NCBI RefSeq assembly: GCF_009192745.1
Contig: NZ_VTFV01000002.1
Location: 744,001 to 808,000 of the forward strand
Reading direction: 5' to 3'
Origin: Arthrobacter citreus
GTDB taxonomy: Bacteria; Actinomycetota; Actinomycetes; Actinomycetales; Micrococcaceae
Length of the DNA stretch: 64,000 nucleotides
The translations under genes and the position numbers were made by a program. The notes beneath the pieces are model-generated. The model made no database searches and was not told the origin of the DNA. It saw only the letters and a list, made by a program, of their open reading frames with translations. This document shows, piece by piece, positions 37,286-47,237 of the stretch; positions within the stretch are counted from its first letter, which is position 1; each line of letters begins with the position of its first letter.

Positions 37286-37410
37286 GGATCGAGTTTATCG
37301 CGGTCACAAAAGTCGGCTTTCGGAGCGGCAGCCGGAGCATCTTCGCCGGTGCCGGACCGGAATCCGCACGCACGCTGTTGACCCCGGAAGACGGCGCGTA
37401 GCTTGAGTAA

Positions 37411-40400
37411 ATGGCTAGCAGCTCCGTGACGGGGACAGACGGCCCCGCTTCCGATGCACTCCTGAAACTCGGCAGGTTCTTCACCCGCTGGGACGAGACG
37501 GCCGACGGCCGTGCGGTCTTCCGCGAAGGCGGGCGGAAGGGCGACGCGTTCTACCGGAACCGGTGGAGCCACGACAAGGTGGTCCGCTCCACGCACGGGG
37601 TGAACTGCACCGGGTCCTGTTCCTGGAAGGTGTACGTCAAGGACGGGATCATCACCTGGGAAGCGCAGGAAACCGACTATCCCACGGTGGGCCCGGACCG
37701 GCCGGAGTACGAACCCCGCGGCTGCCCGCGCGGCGCTGCGTTCTCCTGGTACACCTACTCACCCACCCGGGTCCGCTACCCCTATATCCGCGGCGTCCTG
37801 CTGGAAATGTACCGTGAGGCCAAACGCTCTTCCGGCGGGGACCCGGTGCTGGCCTGGGAAGCGCTGGTGGCTGATCCCGAGAAGCGCCGCACCTGGCAGC
37901 AGGCGCGGGGCAAGGGCGGGCTGGTGCGCTCCAGCTGGCAGGAAGCCCTGGAAATGACGGCGGCGGCGCACGTTTCCACGATCAAGAACTTCGGCCCGGA
38001 CCGCTGTACCGGCTTCTCCCCGATCCCGGCCATGTCCATGGTCTCCCACGCTGCCGGAGCCCGGTTCATCAACCTGATCGGCGGGGTGATGAACAGTTTC
38101 TACGACTGGTACGCGGACCTGCCGGTAGCGTCCCCGCAGGTTTTCGGTGACCAGACCGACGTACCTGAATCGGGGGACTGGTGGGACGCGACCTACCTGA
38201 TGATGTGGGGCTCCAACATTCCGGTGACCCGCACCCCGGATGCGCACTGGATGGTGGAAGGACGCTACCGCGGCACCAAGGTGGTTTCTGTCAGCCCGGA
38301 TTACGCGGACAACACCAAGTTCGCCGATGAGTGGCTGCCGGTCCAGGCCGGCTCCGATGCGGCCATGGCGATGGCCATGGGGCACGTGATCCTGAAGGAG
38401 AATTTCGTGGACCGGCGGGTGCCGTTCTTCGAGGACTATGTGCTGCAGTTCACCGACCTGCCGTTCCTGGTCACCCTGGTGGACGGGCCGGACGGCACAA
38501 CAGTTCCGGGTAAGTTCCTCACCGCACAGGACCTGGGCGGCGAGAGCGCGCAGGCTGCGGACGCCGCGTTCAAGACCGTCCTGCTGGAGCGGTCCAGCGG
38601 CGCCGCGGTGGTGCCCAACGGTTCACTGGGCTTCCGGTACAACGACGACGACGCCGGCAAATGGAACCTGGACCTGCAGGGCGTGGTTCCCTCGCTCTCG
38701 CTGGGGGACACTGCCGGGTGGTCCGGAGAGACCTCGGGCGTGGACCTGCCCGTTTTCTCCGATCCATCCGGTGCCGGATCCGTGGTGCACCGCGGCGTGC
38801 CGGTCGCGGAAGTTGCAGGCCGGAAGGTCACCACGGTCTTCGACCTGATGCTCGCCCAGTACGGTGTGGGCAGGGAGGGGCTGCCGGGAGACTGGGCGGC
38901 AGGGTACGACGACGCTGCCACCGCCTGCACCCCGGCCTGGCAGGAGGAACTGACCTCCGTCAAACCCTCCGCAGTGATCCGCACCGCCCGGGACTTCGCC
39001 GCGAATGCGGAAAAGTCCCGCGGCCGGTCCATGATCATCCTGGGTGCCGGGATCTGCCAGTGGTACCACGGGGACGTCACGTACCGGGCCATCCTGGCCA
39101 TGCTCATGCTCACCGGCTGCGAAGGACGCAACGGCGGCGGCTGGGCACACTACGTGGGGCAGGAGAAATGCCGCCCCATCACGGGCTGGGCGGCTATGGC
39201 GTCGGCGGGGGACTGGAACCGCCCGCCGCGCTTTATGATCGGCACCGCGTTCTGGTACATGCACACGGACCAGTTCCGCTCCGACGGCTATTCCACGGAC
39301 GGCGTGCAGTCCCCGCTGGCGGAAGGCCACCTGCGCGGCATGCATTCAGCCGATGTGATTGCCAAGTCCACCCGGATGGGATGGATGCCGTTCTTCCCGC
39401 AGTTTGACGCGAAGAACTCACTGGACGTGGCCGATGAAGCCGCCGCCGGCGTCGAACGCGGCGAAGCCGAAACACCGGCCCGCTGGGTGGCGGACCGGCT
39501 GAAGGGCGGGCAGCTGCGCTTCGCGGTGGAGGACATTGACGCCCCTCAGAACTGGCCGCGGACACTGATCCTCTGGCGCTCCAACCTGCTGGGCTCCTCA
39601 GCCAAAGGCGAGGAGTACTTCCAGAAACACCTCCTGGGCACCCTGAACAACGTGCTGGGTTCTGATCACGGGGACGCCCGGCCCAAGGATGTGGTGTGGC
39701 GGGAGGAAGCACCGCAGGGCAAGCTGGACCTGCTGGTCTCAGCCGACTTCCGGATGACCAGCTCCACCCTGCTCTCCGACGTGGTTTTCCCGGCCGCCAC
39801 CTGGTACGAGAAATACGACCTCTCCTCTACAGACATGCACCCCTACGTGCATGCGTTCACCCCGGCCATCGCGCCTCCGTGGGAATCAAAGTCGGACTTC
39901 GAGCTGTTCCGGCTGCTTTCCGTGGAATTCTCCCGTCAGGCACAAAAGCACCTGGGGGTCCGCAACGACCTGGTGGCCACCGCACTGACGCATGACACCC
40001 CGGGGGAGATCGCGCAGCCCGGCGGCCATGCCCCGGACTGGAAAGGCACGGACATCCCGGCTGTGCCTGGAAAGAACATGCCGAGCCTCGCCGTCGTCGA
40101 ACGCGACTACACGGCCATCGCGGACAAGTTCGTTGCCATGGGCCCGCTGGCGGAGAAGCTGGGTTTCACCACCAAAAACATCACGTACAAAGTCGACAAA
40201 CAGGTGCGGCAGCTGGCGCAGAAGCACGGTGTCTTCGATTCCGGTGCAGCCCGCGGCAGGCCGGCTGTGGACACCGACGCACGGATGGCGGAGGCAATCC
40301 TGCTCTTCTCCGGCACCACCAACGGCGAACTGGCGGTCCAGGGCTTCGAAACCCTGGAACAACGCACCGGCACCCCGCTGGCCGACCTGGCGATCGGCGC

Positions 40401-41136
40401 CGAAGATAAGCTGATCACCTTCCGTGACACGCAGGACCGCCCGACGCCGGTCATCACGTCCCCGGAATGGTCCGGTTCGGAGTCCGGCGGCCGCCGCTAC
40501 GCCCCGTTCACCATCAACATTGAACGGCTGAAACCCTTCCACACGCTCACCGGGCGGATGCACTTCTTCCTGGACCATGACTGGATCCGGGACATGGGGG
40601 AGGCCCTGCCGGTGTTCCGCCCGCCCCTGGACATGAACCGGCTCTTCGGTGAACCCAAGCTGGGCACCAAGGGAGAACTGTCCGTGGCGGTGCGGTACCT
40701 GACCCCGCACAACAAGTGGTCCATCCACTCCGAATACCAGGACAACCTCTTTATGCTTTCGCTCTCCCGCGGCGGCACTGCGGTCTGGATGAGTCCCCAG
40801 GACGCGGACCTGATCCAGGTCGCGGACAACGACTGGGTGGAGTGCGTGAACACCAACGGGGTGCTGGTGGGCCGCGCCATCGTTTCCAGCCGGATGCCCG
40901 CCGGGGTGGTCTACGTCCACCACGCACAGGAACGCATCATCGATACGCCGAAATCCGAGGCCACCGGACGGCGCGGCGGCATCCACAACTCCGTCACCCG
41001 GATCCTGGTCAAACCCAGCCACATGGTCGGCGGATACGCCCAGCTCTCCTGGGCCTTCAACTACCTGGGCCCCACGGGCAACCAGCGGGACATTGTCTCC
41101 GTGGTCCGCCGGCGCTCGCAGGAGGTGAGCTACTGA
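37411..41136 (+). CDS. narG: Respiratory nitrate reductase, alpha subunit
   Basis: The catalytic molybdenum (bis-MGD) subunit reducing nitrate to nitrite on the cytosolic side of the membrane. It has 1241 residues, the full family length. The FS0 cluster ligands are His62, Cys66 and Cys70 (THGVNCTGSC) and Cys105 (GCPRGA). The molybdenum-ligand Asp lies in NSFYDWYADLP. First gene of narGHJI. TTGACC (37378) and TAGCTT (37399) with a short 15-bp spacer sit just before the ATG, so the transcript may start near the ATG. The lack of a strong ribosome site fits that idea. Confidence 0.97.
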   Translation: MASSSVTGTDGPASDALLKLGRFFTRWDETADGRAVFREGGRKGDAFYRNRWSHDKVVRSTHGVNCTGSCSWKVYVKDGIITWEAQETDYPTVGPDRPEYEPRGCPRGAAFSWYTYSPTRVRYPYIRGVLLEMYREAKRSSGGDPVLAWEALVADPEKRRTWQQARGKGGLVRSSWQEALEMTAAAHVSTIKNFGPDRCTGFSPIPAMSMVSHAAGARFINLIGGVMNSFYDWYADLPVASPQVFGDQTDVPESGDWWDATYLMMWGSNIPVTRTPDAHWMVEGRYRGTKVVSVSPDYADNTKFADEWLPVQAGSDAAMAMAMGHVILKENFVDRRVPFFEDYVLQFTDLPFLVTLVDGPDGTTVPGKFLTAQDLGGESAQAADAAFKTVLLERSSGAAVVPNGSLGFRYNDDDAGKWNLDLQGVVPSLSLGDTAGWSGETSGVDLPVFSDPSGAGSVVHRGVPVAEVAGRKVTTVFDLMLAQYGVGREGLPGDWAAGYDDAATACTPAWQEELTSVKPSAVIRTARDFAANAEKSRGRSMIILGAGICQWYHGDVTYRAILAMLMLTGCEGRNGGGWAHYVGQEKCRPITGWAAMASAGDWNRPPRFMIGTAFWYMHTDQFRSDGYSTDGVQSPLAEGHLRGMHSADVIAKSTRMGWMPFFPQFDAKNSLDVADEAAAGVERGEAETPARWVADRLKGGQLRFAVEDIDAPQNWPRTLILWRSNLLGSSAKGEEYFQKHLLGTLNNVLGSDHGDARPKDVVWREEAPQGKLDLLVSADFRMTSSTLLSDVVFPAATWYEKYDLSSTDMHPYVHAFTPAIAPPWESKSDFELFRLLSVEFSRQAQKHLGVRNDLVATALTHDTPGEIAQPGGHAPDWKGTDIPAVPGKNMPSLAVVERDYTAIADKFVAMGPLAEKLGFTTKNITYKVDKQVRQLAQKHGVFDSGAARGRPAVDTDARMAEAILLFSGTTNGELAVQGFETLEQRTGTPLADLAIGAEDKLITFRDTQDRPTPVITSPEWSGSESGGRRYAPFTINIERLKPFHTLTGRMHFFLDHDWIRDMGEALPVFRPPLDMNRLFGEPKLGTKGELSVAVRYLTPHNKWSIHSEYQDNLFMLSLSRGGTAVWMSPQDADLIQVADNDWVECVNTNGVLVGRAIVSSRMPAGVVYVHHAQERIIDTPKSEATGRRGGIHNSVTRILVKPSHMVGGYAQLSWAFNYLGPTGNQRDIVSVVRRRSQEVSY

Positions 41137-42812
41137 TGAGGATCATGGCGCAGACGGCGATGGTCATGGCACTGGACAAGTGCATTGGCTGCCACACCTG
41201 CTCGGTGACCTGCAAACAGGCCTGGACCAACCGGGCCGGTACCGAATACGTGTGGTTCAACAACGTTGAAACCAGGCCGGGGCAGGGCTACCCCCGCCGC
41301 TACGAGGACCAGGAGAAGTGGCGCGGAGGGTGGGAACTCAACCGGCGGGGGAACCTGAAACTGAAGTCCGGCGGCCGGGCGGCGAAGCTTTTTGGCCTGT
41401 TTGCCTCACCCGTGCAGCCTGAGCTCAGCGACTACTACGAACCCTGGACCTACGACTACGAGAACCTGATCCAGGCCCCGGCCGGGAACGATTTTCCGGT
41501 GGCCCGGCCCAAGTCCCTGATTACCGGGGACAACATGAAAATCCAGTGGTCGGCGAACTGGGATGACAACCTGGGCGGCGCACCGGAGACCGCGCAGCAG
41601 GATCCCGTGGTGGAAAAGCTGCGCCGGGAGGCCGAGGACAAGGTCAAGTTCGAGTTCGACCAGACCTTCATGTTCTACCTGCCGCGGATCTGCGAGCACT
41701 GCCTCAACCCGTCCTGCATGGCATCCTGCCCCTCCGGCGCCATCTACAAGCGGGAGGAAGACGGAATCGTCCTGGTGGACCAGGACCGCTGCCGCGGCTG
41801 GCGGCAGTGCGTCACCGGCTGCCCGTACAAGAAGATGTACTTCAACCACCGCTCCGGCAAGGCGGAGAAGTGCACGTTCTGCTACCCGCGGATCGAAGTG
41901 GGGCTGCCCACGGTGTGCGCGGAGACCTGCGTGGGGCGGCTGCGGTACATCGGCATCTTCCTGTACGACGCCGACCGCGTTACCGAAGCGGCGGCCACCC
42001 CCAACGAGCAGGACCTCTACGAAGCGCAGCTGGACCTGATGATGGATCCGAATGACCCGGAGGTCATTGCCGCCGCCCGCGCAGAGGGCATCCCGGAGGA
42101 CTGGCTGGACGCCGCACGCCGGTCACCGGTGTACGCGCTCGCGAAGGAGTTGCGGGTGGCCCTGCCGCTGCACCCGGAATACCGGACCATGCCCATGGTC
42201 TGGTACGTTCCGCCGCTGTCTCCGATCGTGGATGTGCTCAAGGACCAGGGGCACGACGGCGAGGACGCCCGCAACCTGTTCGGCGCTATTGAGGCGCTGC
42301 GCATCCCGGTGGAGTACCTTGCCGAACTCTTTACCGCCGGGGACACGGACCTGGTGACCGCAGTGCTGCGCAAGCTGGCGGCCATGCGTGCCTACATGCG
42401 GGCCATCACCCTGGGCGATGCCCCGGACGAATCGATCGCCGCCGACGTCGGAATGACCGGGGAATCCATCGTGCGGATGTACCGGCTGATGGCTGTGGCC
42501 AAATACGAGGAACGGTACGTGATTCCCAGCGCCCACCTGGAGGACGCGCACAACCTCGAGGAAATCGGCTGCTCACTGGATACCGACGGCGGGCCGGGCA
42601 TGGGCCAGACCGGAGTTTTCGGTGAAGCGTCCGGGCGTCCCATGCCTGTGGCCGTTGAGAACTTCAACGCACTGGAAGCCCGGCAGCGCGGCGACGACCC
42701 GGCCGGGAACCGGGACATGACGGGCCGGGTCAACCTGCTGAACTGGGACGGCCGGGGAGGCACGCAGGGGCTGTTCCCGCCCGGTCCCCAGGACGGGGGC
42801 GAGCGGAAATGA
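41136..42812 (+). CDS. narH: Respiratory nitrate reductase, beta subunit (iron-sulfur)
   Basis: Carries electrons from the NarI haems to NarG through four iron-sulfur clusters. Of the 558 residues, the cysteine groups are CIGCHTCSVTC, CEHCLNPSCMASCP, CRGWRQCVTGCP and CTFCYPRIEVGLPTVCAETC. The Trp in the third group, in place of a Cys, marks the [3Fe-4S] cluster as in other NarH proteins. The ATG overlaps the narG stop (TGATG), with AGGAGGTGA upstream. A much earlier in-frame start inside narG is not plausible. Confidence 0.97.
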   Translation: MRIMAQTAMVMALDKCIGCHTCSVTCKQAWTNRAGTEYVWFNNVETRPGQGYPRRYEDQEKWRGGWELNRRGNLKLKSGGRAAKLFGLFASPVQPELSDYYEPWTYDYENLIQAPAGNDFPVARPKSLITGDNMKIQWSANWDDNLGGAPETAQQDPVVEKLRREAEDKVKFEFDQTFMFYLPRICEHCLNPSCMASCPSGAIYKREEDGIVLVDQDRCRGWRQCVTGCPYKKMYFNHRSGKAEKCTFCYPRIEVGLPTVCAETCVGRLRYIGIFLYDADRVTEAAATPNEQDLYEAQLDLMMDPNDPEVIAAARAEGIPEDWLDAARRSPVYALAKELRVALPLHPEYRTMPMVWYVPPLSPIVDVLKDQGHDGEDARNLFGAIEALRIPVEYLAELFTAGDTDLVTAVLRKLAAMRAYMRAITLGDAPDESIAADVGMTGESIVRMYRLMAVAKYEERYVIPSAHLEDAHNLEEIGCSLDTDGGPGMGQTGVFGEASGRPMPVAVENFNALEARQRGDDPAGNRDMTGRVNLLNWDGRGGTQGLFPPGPQDGGERK

Positions 42813-43507
42813 GCCTGCTGGAGAAGCTGCTGGGCAAACCGGGCAAGGGCACTCTCGCGCCCGAAGCGTACGCGGACAGCAATCCCCGGCGCAGCGCCGT
42901 CGTACGCCAGGTCGCGTCCCTGCTGCTCCAGTACCCGGACGAGGACCTGCTGGCGTCCCTGCCGCTGCTGCGCGGCGCCCTGGAAGAGGAAGGCGCGCTC
43001 ACCGACGGCATGGAGGAATTCCTGGACTCGTTCACGGACCGGCCGCTGACGGATCTCCAGAGCGAGTACGTCCAGGAATTCGACCTGTCCAAACGGCACA
43101 GCCTGCACCTGACCTACTGGACCGACGGCGATACGCGCCGCCGCGGCGAAGCGCTCGCCGCCTTCAAGGAGGTCTACCGGGAGCACGGGCTGCTGCCCGA
43201 GGGTACGGAACTGCCGGACTACCTGCCGCTGGTCCTGGAGTTCGCGGCCAAGGTCTCACCGGCGGACGGCTATGAACTGCTGCAGCGCTACCGTCCGTCC
43301 GTGGAACTGCTGCGGCTGGCGCTGCGGGACGCCGGCCTGCCCTACAGCCACGTCCTGGCGCTGGTCTGTTCCACACTGCCAGGGGTCTCGCCGGAGGACG
43401 CGCAGACGGTGATGCGCACCGCCGGCTACGGCCCGCCCACTGAAAGCGTGGGCCTGGAACCCTACAGTTCGCGGCTGCTGCCGCTCTCTGAGAGGAACCG
43501 GACATGA
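42809..43507 (+). CDS. narJ: Nitrate reductase molybdenum cofactor assembly chaperone
   Basis: A private chaperone that holds apo-NarGH in the cytosol until the molybdenum cofactor is inserted. The 232-residue all-helical protein has the family segments QVASLLLQYPDEDLLASLPLL, YVQEFDLSKRHSLHLTYWTDGDTRRRGEALAAF and PDYLPLVLEFAA. Overlaps narH and narI by four bases each (ATGA), so all four subunit genes are translationally coupled. Confidence 0.95.
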   Translation: MSLLEKLLGKPGKGTLAPEAYADSNPRRSAVVRQVASLLLQYPDEDLLASLPLLRGALEEEGALTDGMEEFLDSFTDRPLTDLQSEYVQEFDLSKRHSLHLTYWTDGDTRRRGEALAAFKEVYREHGLLPEGTELPDYLPLVLEFAAKVSPADGYELLQRYRPSVELLRLALRDAGLPYSHVLALVCSTLPGVSPEDAQTVMRTAGYGPPTESVGLEPYSSRLLPLSERNRT

Positions 43508-44331
43508 TTGCCACAGGATCGCGTTTCCCCGCCGATGTGCTGCCGCCCGAAAACGTGACCGTCACCCTGGGCGACGTCATGCTCTGGGGAGTGCTCCCGT
43601 ATGTGGTGATAGCCGTCCTGGTGCTGGGTTCCATCTGGCGGTACCGGTACGACCAGTTCGGCTGGACCACCCGGTCCTCGCAGCTCTATGAGGCGCGGAT
43701 CCTTCGCATCGCTTCTCCGCTGTTCCACTTCGGGATCCTGGCAGTAATCGCCGGGCACTTCATCGGGCTGGTGATTCCCCAGTCCTGGACAAAGGACGTG
43801 GGGATCTCCGAGGGGCTGTACCACGCGATGGCCCTGGGGATCGGTCTCATCGCCGGGATCGGAACCATGGTGGGGGTGGTCCTGCTGATCTACCGGCGCC
43901 GCACCACCGGACCGGTGTTCATGGCCACGACCCGGAACGACAAACTGATGTACGTGGTCCTGGTCGCGGCACTGTTCGCCGGCCTGGCAACAACCCTTAT
44001 TTCCGTGTTCGACCCGAACATCACCGATTACCGCGAAACTGTCTCGCCCTGGTTCCGGTCCATCTTCATCTTCCAGCCGGACATCGCCGCGATGACCGCT
44101 GCGAGCCTCTCCTTCAAGATCCATACGCTGTGGGGCCTGGCCCTGTTCGTGATCTGGCCGTTCACCAGGCTGGTGCACGCCTTCACCGCTCCGCTGCAGT
44201 ACATTTTCCGCCCGTACATCGTCTACCGCTCCCGCGGGAAGCGGAAGACGCCCGGCGCGGTGGCGCCGCGCCGCGGCTGGGCGCCGGTGGGTACGCCGGA
44301 CCGGGACCGCAGGGGAGTTCCCCGGCAGTAA
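43504..44331 (+). CDS. narI: Respiratory nitrate reductase, gamma subunit (cytochrome b)
   Basis: A membrane subunit that oxidises menaquinol and passes electrons through two b haems to NarH. It has 275 residues and five membrane helices. Haem-ligand histidines lie in HFGILAVIAGHFIGL and in the late helix KIHTLWGLALFVIWPFTRLVH. The basic C-terminal tail faces the cytosol. The ATG overlaps the narJ stop. The Men enzymes encoded beside this operon supply its substrate quinol. Confidence 0.96.
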   Translation: MIATGSRFPADVLPPENVTVTLGDVMLWGVLPYVVIAVLVLGSIWRYRYDQFGWTTRSSQLYEARILRIASPLFHFGILAVIAGHFIGLVIPQSWTKDVGISEGLYHAMALGIGLIAGIGTMVGVVLLIYRRRTTGPVFMATTRNDKLMYVVLVAALFAGLATTLISVFDPNITDYRETVSPWFRSIFIFQPDIAAMTAASLSFKIHTLWGLALFVIWPFTRLVHAFTAPLQYIFRPYIVYRSRGKRKTPGAVAPRRGWAPVGTPDRDRRGVPRQ

Positions 44332-44352
44332 GGACTTCGCGAAAGGACAGCC

Positions 44353-45591
44353 ATGGCATCCGCACCCTCCGCACCTGCCGCCCCGGACCTGAAATCCGGG
44401 CAGCTGCTGAACCTGGTTACCGCCACCGTAGCCTCCACCGTGGGTTTCTGGGCCTGGACCATCATTGGCCCGCTTTCCGCCCGATACACCCAGACACTTG
44501 ACCTGAATCCATCCCAGGCTTCCATCCTGGTGGCCATGCCCATCCTGGTGGGTTCCCTGGCCCGGATTCCGGTGGGTGCCTGGACCGACCGCTACGGCGG
44601 AAGGCGCATGTTCACGCTGGTCCTGGGCGCGACGGCGCCGCTGGTGCTGCTGACTGCGCTGGCGGGTGAATCGGAAAGCTACGCGCTGCTCATCATCGTC
44701 GCGTTCTTCCTCGGCATCGCCGGTACGGTCTTCGCGATCGGCATTCCGTTCTGTTCCGCCTGGTATGACCGCAGCCGCAAGGGCTTCGCCACCGGCGTCT
44801 TCGGCGCCGGAATGGTTGGCACCGCCGTGTCCGCGTTCTTCACGCCCCGGCTGGTCACCGGCGTGGGGTACTTCAATGCCCACCTGATCATTGCGGGGGT
44901 AGTGGCGCTGATGGCGGTGATCAGCTGGCTGGTGCTGCGTGAATCCCCGGCCTGGAGTAGGCCCACCGAGCCAACGCTGCCCAAGATCCGGCATGCATTC
45001 ACGCTCAAGGCCACCTGGCAGCTGTGTTTCCTCTACGGCATAGTCTTCGGCGCATTCGTTGCCTTCTCCAACTACCTGCCCACCTATCTCGGCAACGTCT
45101 ACGACTGGGACGCCACGGACGCCGGAACCCGCACCGCAGGCTTTGCCGTCGCTGCGGTGATTGCCCGGCCCATCGGCGGTACTGTCGCAGACAAAATCGG
45201 GCCCAGGATCGTCACCCTCGTATCCTTCGCCGGAACCGTGGTCCTGGCCATGGTGGTGGCGTTCCAGCCCAGCCAGGAGCGGGTCTACGGGACGGCGTTC
45301 CTGCTCATGGCGCTGTTCCTGGGGCTGGGCACGGGCGGCGTCTTCGCCTGGGTGGGACGGGCCGCTCCGCCCAAGGACGTGGGTACCGTCGGCGGGATCA
45401 TAGCCGCTGCCGGGGGACTGGGCGGCTACTTCCCGCCGCTTGTCATGGGTGCAACCTACGACGCCGAGAACTCCAGTTACTTCGTGGGACTCACCCTGCT
45501 GGCGGTCTTCGCGGCGCTGGCGCTGCTGCTGACCTTCACCGTGCGCAACGGCGGAAAAACCGACGAACGGGCGGCGGCGCCGTCGTCGTAG
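44353..45591 (+). CDS. narK: Nitrate/nitrite transporter, MFS NarK type
   Basis: Brings nitrate in and/or lets nitrite out, serving the cytosolic nitrate reductase. The 412-residue, 12-helix protein carries the nitrate signature glycine loops: FAIGIPFCSAWYDRSRKGFATGVFGAGMVGT in the first half and FAWVGRAAPPKDVGTVGGIIAAAGGLGGYFPP in the second. AAGGACAG precedes the ATG, 21 bases after narI, so it belongs to the same transcript. Whether it is a NarK1-type proton symporter or a NarK2-type exchanger is not settled by eye. Confidence 0.93.
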   Translation: MASAPSAPAAPDLKSGQLLNLVTATVASTVGFWAWTIIGPLSARYTQTLDLNPSQASILVAMPILVGSLARIPVGAWTDRYGGRRMFTLVLGATAPLVLLTALAGESESYALLIIVAFFLGIAGTVFAIGIPFCSAWYDRSRKGFATGVFGAGMVGTAVSAFFTPRLVTGVGYFNAHLIIAGVVALMAVISWLVLRESPAWSRPTEPTLPKIRHAFTLKATWQLCFLYGIVFGAFVAFSNYLPTYLGNVYDWDATDAGTRTAGFAVAAVIARPIGGTVADKIGPRIVTLVSFAGTVVLAMVVAFQPSQERVYGTAFLLMALFLGLGTGGVFAWVGRAAPPKDVGTVGGIIAAAGGLGGYFPPLVMGATYDAENSSYFVGLTLLAVFAALALLLTFTVRNGGKTDERAAAPSS

Positions 45592-45628
45592 CCCTTGGCC
45601 CCGGCGGGCGCCGGAGTAGAGTCGGACG

Positions 45629-46354
45629 ATGGGTGCAACAGAGCTGATCCTCATCCGCCATGGCGAGAGCGCCGGCAACGTCGCCGCAACCCACGCCCAG
45701 CGCACCGGAGCCGAGGTGATCGACGTCGGGCTCCGGGATCCGGATGTGCCGCTCAGCGCTGACGGGGAGCGGCAGGCCGTGGCCCTGGGCGCATGGCTGG
45801 CGTCGCTGCCCGCCGAGGAGCGGCCGGATTCAGTATGGTGTTCCCCGTACCTGCGGGCCCGGCAGACAGCTGAACTGGCAGGGCTGTCCCCCTTCCGGGT
45901 GGATGAACGCCTGCGGGACCGCGAACTGGGAATACTTGACCTGCTGACTTCCCGCGGCGTCGCCGCACGCTATCCGGTGGAAGCCGAACGTAAACAGTGG
46001 CTGGGTAAATTCGCGTACCGCCCGCCGGGAGGGGAGTCCTGGGCAGACGTTGCCCTCCGGCTGCGCTCGCTGCTGCGGGACCTGGACGACGCCGAGGACG
46101 GGCGCCGGGTATCGGTCGTGTGCCATGACGCGGTGATCCTGCTGCTGCGCTACGTCTGTGAAGGGCTGCTGGAAGCCGAGCTGCTGGATATCGCTGCCGC
46201 GAACAGTGTGCGCAATGGTTCGATTACCCGTCTGGTGCGTCCCTCCGGTACCGGTTTCTGGAACGTTGCCGCCTTCAACGGAGTGGACCACCTGGCCGCT
46301 GGCGGCGCCCCGGTCACCGAACATGCAGGAGATGAAAATGTCCACCCGCGCTGA
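45629..46354 (+). CDS. Histidine phosphatase family protein
   Basis: A 241-residue phosphoglycerate-mutase-like phosphatase. The phosphohistidine motif is ELILIRHGESAGN, followed by SPYLRARQTAELAG, the acid in RDRELGILD and the second histidine in VVCHDAVILLLRY. Substrate unknown. The frame overlaps the start of nnrD by 17 bases, so the two genes are probably one transcript. Confidence 0.88.
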   Translation: MGATELILIRHGESAGNVAATHAQRTGAEVIDVGLRDPDVPLSADGERQAVALGAWLASLPAEERPDSVWCSPYLRARQTAELAGLSPFRVDERLRDRELGILDLLTSRGVAARYPVEAERKQWLGKFAYRPPGGESWADVALRLRSLLRDLDDAEDGRRVSVVCHDAVILLLRYVCEGLLEAELLDIAAANSVRNGSITRLVRPSGTGFWNVAAFNGVDHLAAGGAPVTEHAGDENVHPR

Positions 46355-47207
46355 ACTGGTCACCCCCGCGCTGCTGCGCTCCTGGCAGGTCTCCCGGGAT
46401 GCCGAAGGCAAGGATGACAGGGGTACCGTCCTGGTGGTGGGCGGTGCGCGGCGGACACCCGGTGCTGCGATCCTCACCGGCCGGACGGCGCTGCGTGCCG
46501 GTGCCGGCCGGCTGACGCTTGCCGTGGCCGAAGCGGCCGCCGTTGCCTCCGCCGTTTCGCTGCCTGAGTGCGGCACTGTGGGCCTGCAGGAAAAGGGGCA
46601 GCGCATCGACGGGAGCGCTGCTGCCGACGCACTCGGTGCGGATCTTGAAACCGCGGACGTCCTGGTGGTGGGACCCGGCCTGGACAACGCCGAGGACACC
46701 GCAGACCTGCTGCGCAGTATCAGCCCCAAGATCCCGCAGGACGCAGCAGTGGTGCTGGACGCGTACGCGCTGGGTGTGCTGCCCGGTCTGCCGGAACTGG
46801 GGGAGCTGCTCTCGGGGCGCCTGGTGCTCACCCCCAACCGAACCGAAGCTGCACGCCTGCTGGACACCGATGAAATAGAGGACGCCGACGCCGCAGCCCT
46901 GGATATCGCCCGCCGCTACGGTGCGGTCGTGACCAGCAAGGGGCGGATCACCGCCCCGGACGGCCGTGCCTGGGAAATACCGGCGGGCAATCCCGGCCTG
47001 GCCACCTCGGGAAGCGGAGACGTCCTGGCCGGAGCCGTGGCCGGCTTCCTTGCCCGGGGAGCATCTCCTGACCAGGCAGCCTGCTGGGGCACGTACCTGC
47101 ATGCTGCGGCGGGTGACCGGTTGTCTTCTTCCAAGGGCCCGCTGAGTTTCCTGGCAAGTGAACTGCTCGAAGCCATGCCGCAGGTGATGACGGAACTGAC
47201 GGTGTAA
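46338..47207 (+). CDS. nnrD: ADP-dependent NAD(P)H-hydrate dehydratase
   Basis: Repairs hydrated NADH and NADPH, using ADP as energy source. The 289-residue protein has the ribokinase-like fold with VLVVGGARRTPGAAILTGRTAL near the N-terminus, VVGPGLDN, LTPNRTEAARLL and the catalytic loop NPGLATSGSGDVLAGAVAGFLARG. It lacks the N-terminal epimerase domain found in fused NnrDE proteins. ATG at 46338 with AGGAG upstream. Confidence 0.92.
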   Translation: MSTRAELVTPALLRSWQVSRDAEGKDDRGTVLVVGGARRTPGAAILTGRTALRAGAGRLTLAVAEAAAVASAVSLPECGTVGLQEKGQRIDGSAAADALGADLETADVLVVGPGLDNAEDTADLLRSISPKIPQDAAVVLDAYALGVLPGLPELGELLSGRLVLTPNRTEAARLLDTDEIEDADAAALDIARRYGAVVTSKGRITAPDGRAWEIPAGNPGLATSGSGDVLAGAVAGFLARGASPDQAACWGTYLHAAAGDRLSSSKGPLSFLASELLEAMPQVMTELTV

Positions 47208-47237
47208 TACCGGAGCGGCTGGCTGTGGACCTGCTCG

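Noticed and set aside
37286-37410. Search for an FNR or NarL box between menB and narG
   Set aside because: No convincing dyad matching TTGAT-N4-ATCAA or a heptamer pair was found.
43462-45705. 747-residue open frame on the minus strand opposite narI and narK
   Set aside because: It is low in hydrophobic order and rich in Gly, Arg, Gln and His, as expected for a shadow of GC-rich genes. The plus-strand proteins are clear family members.
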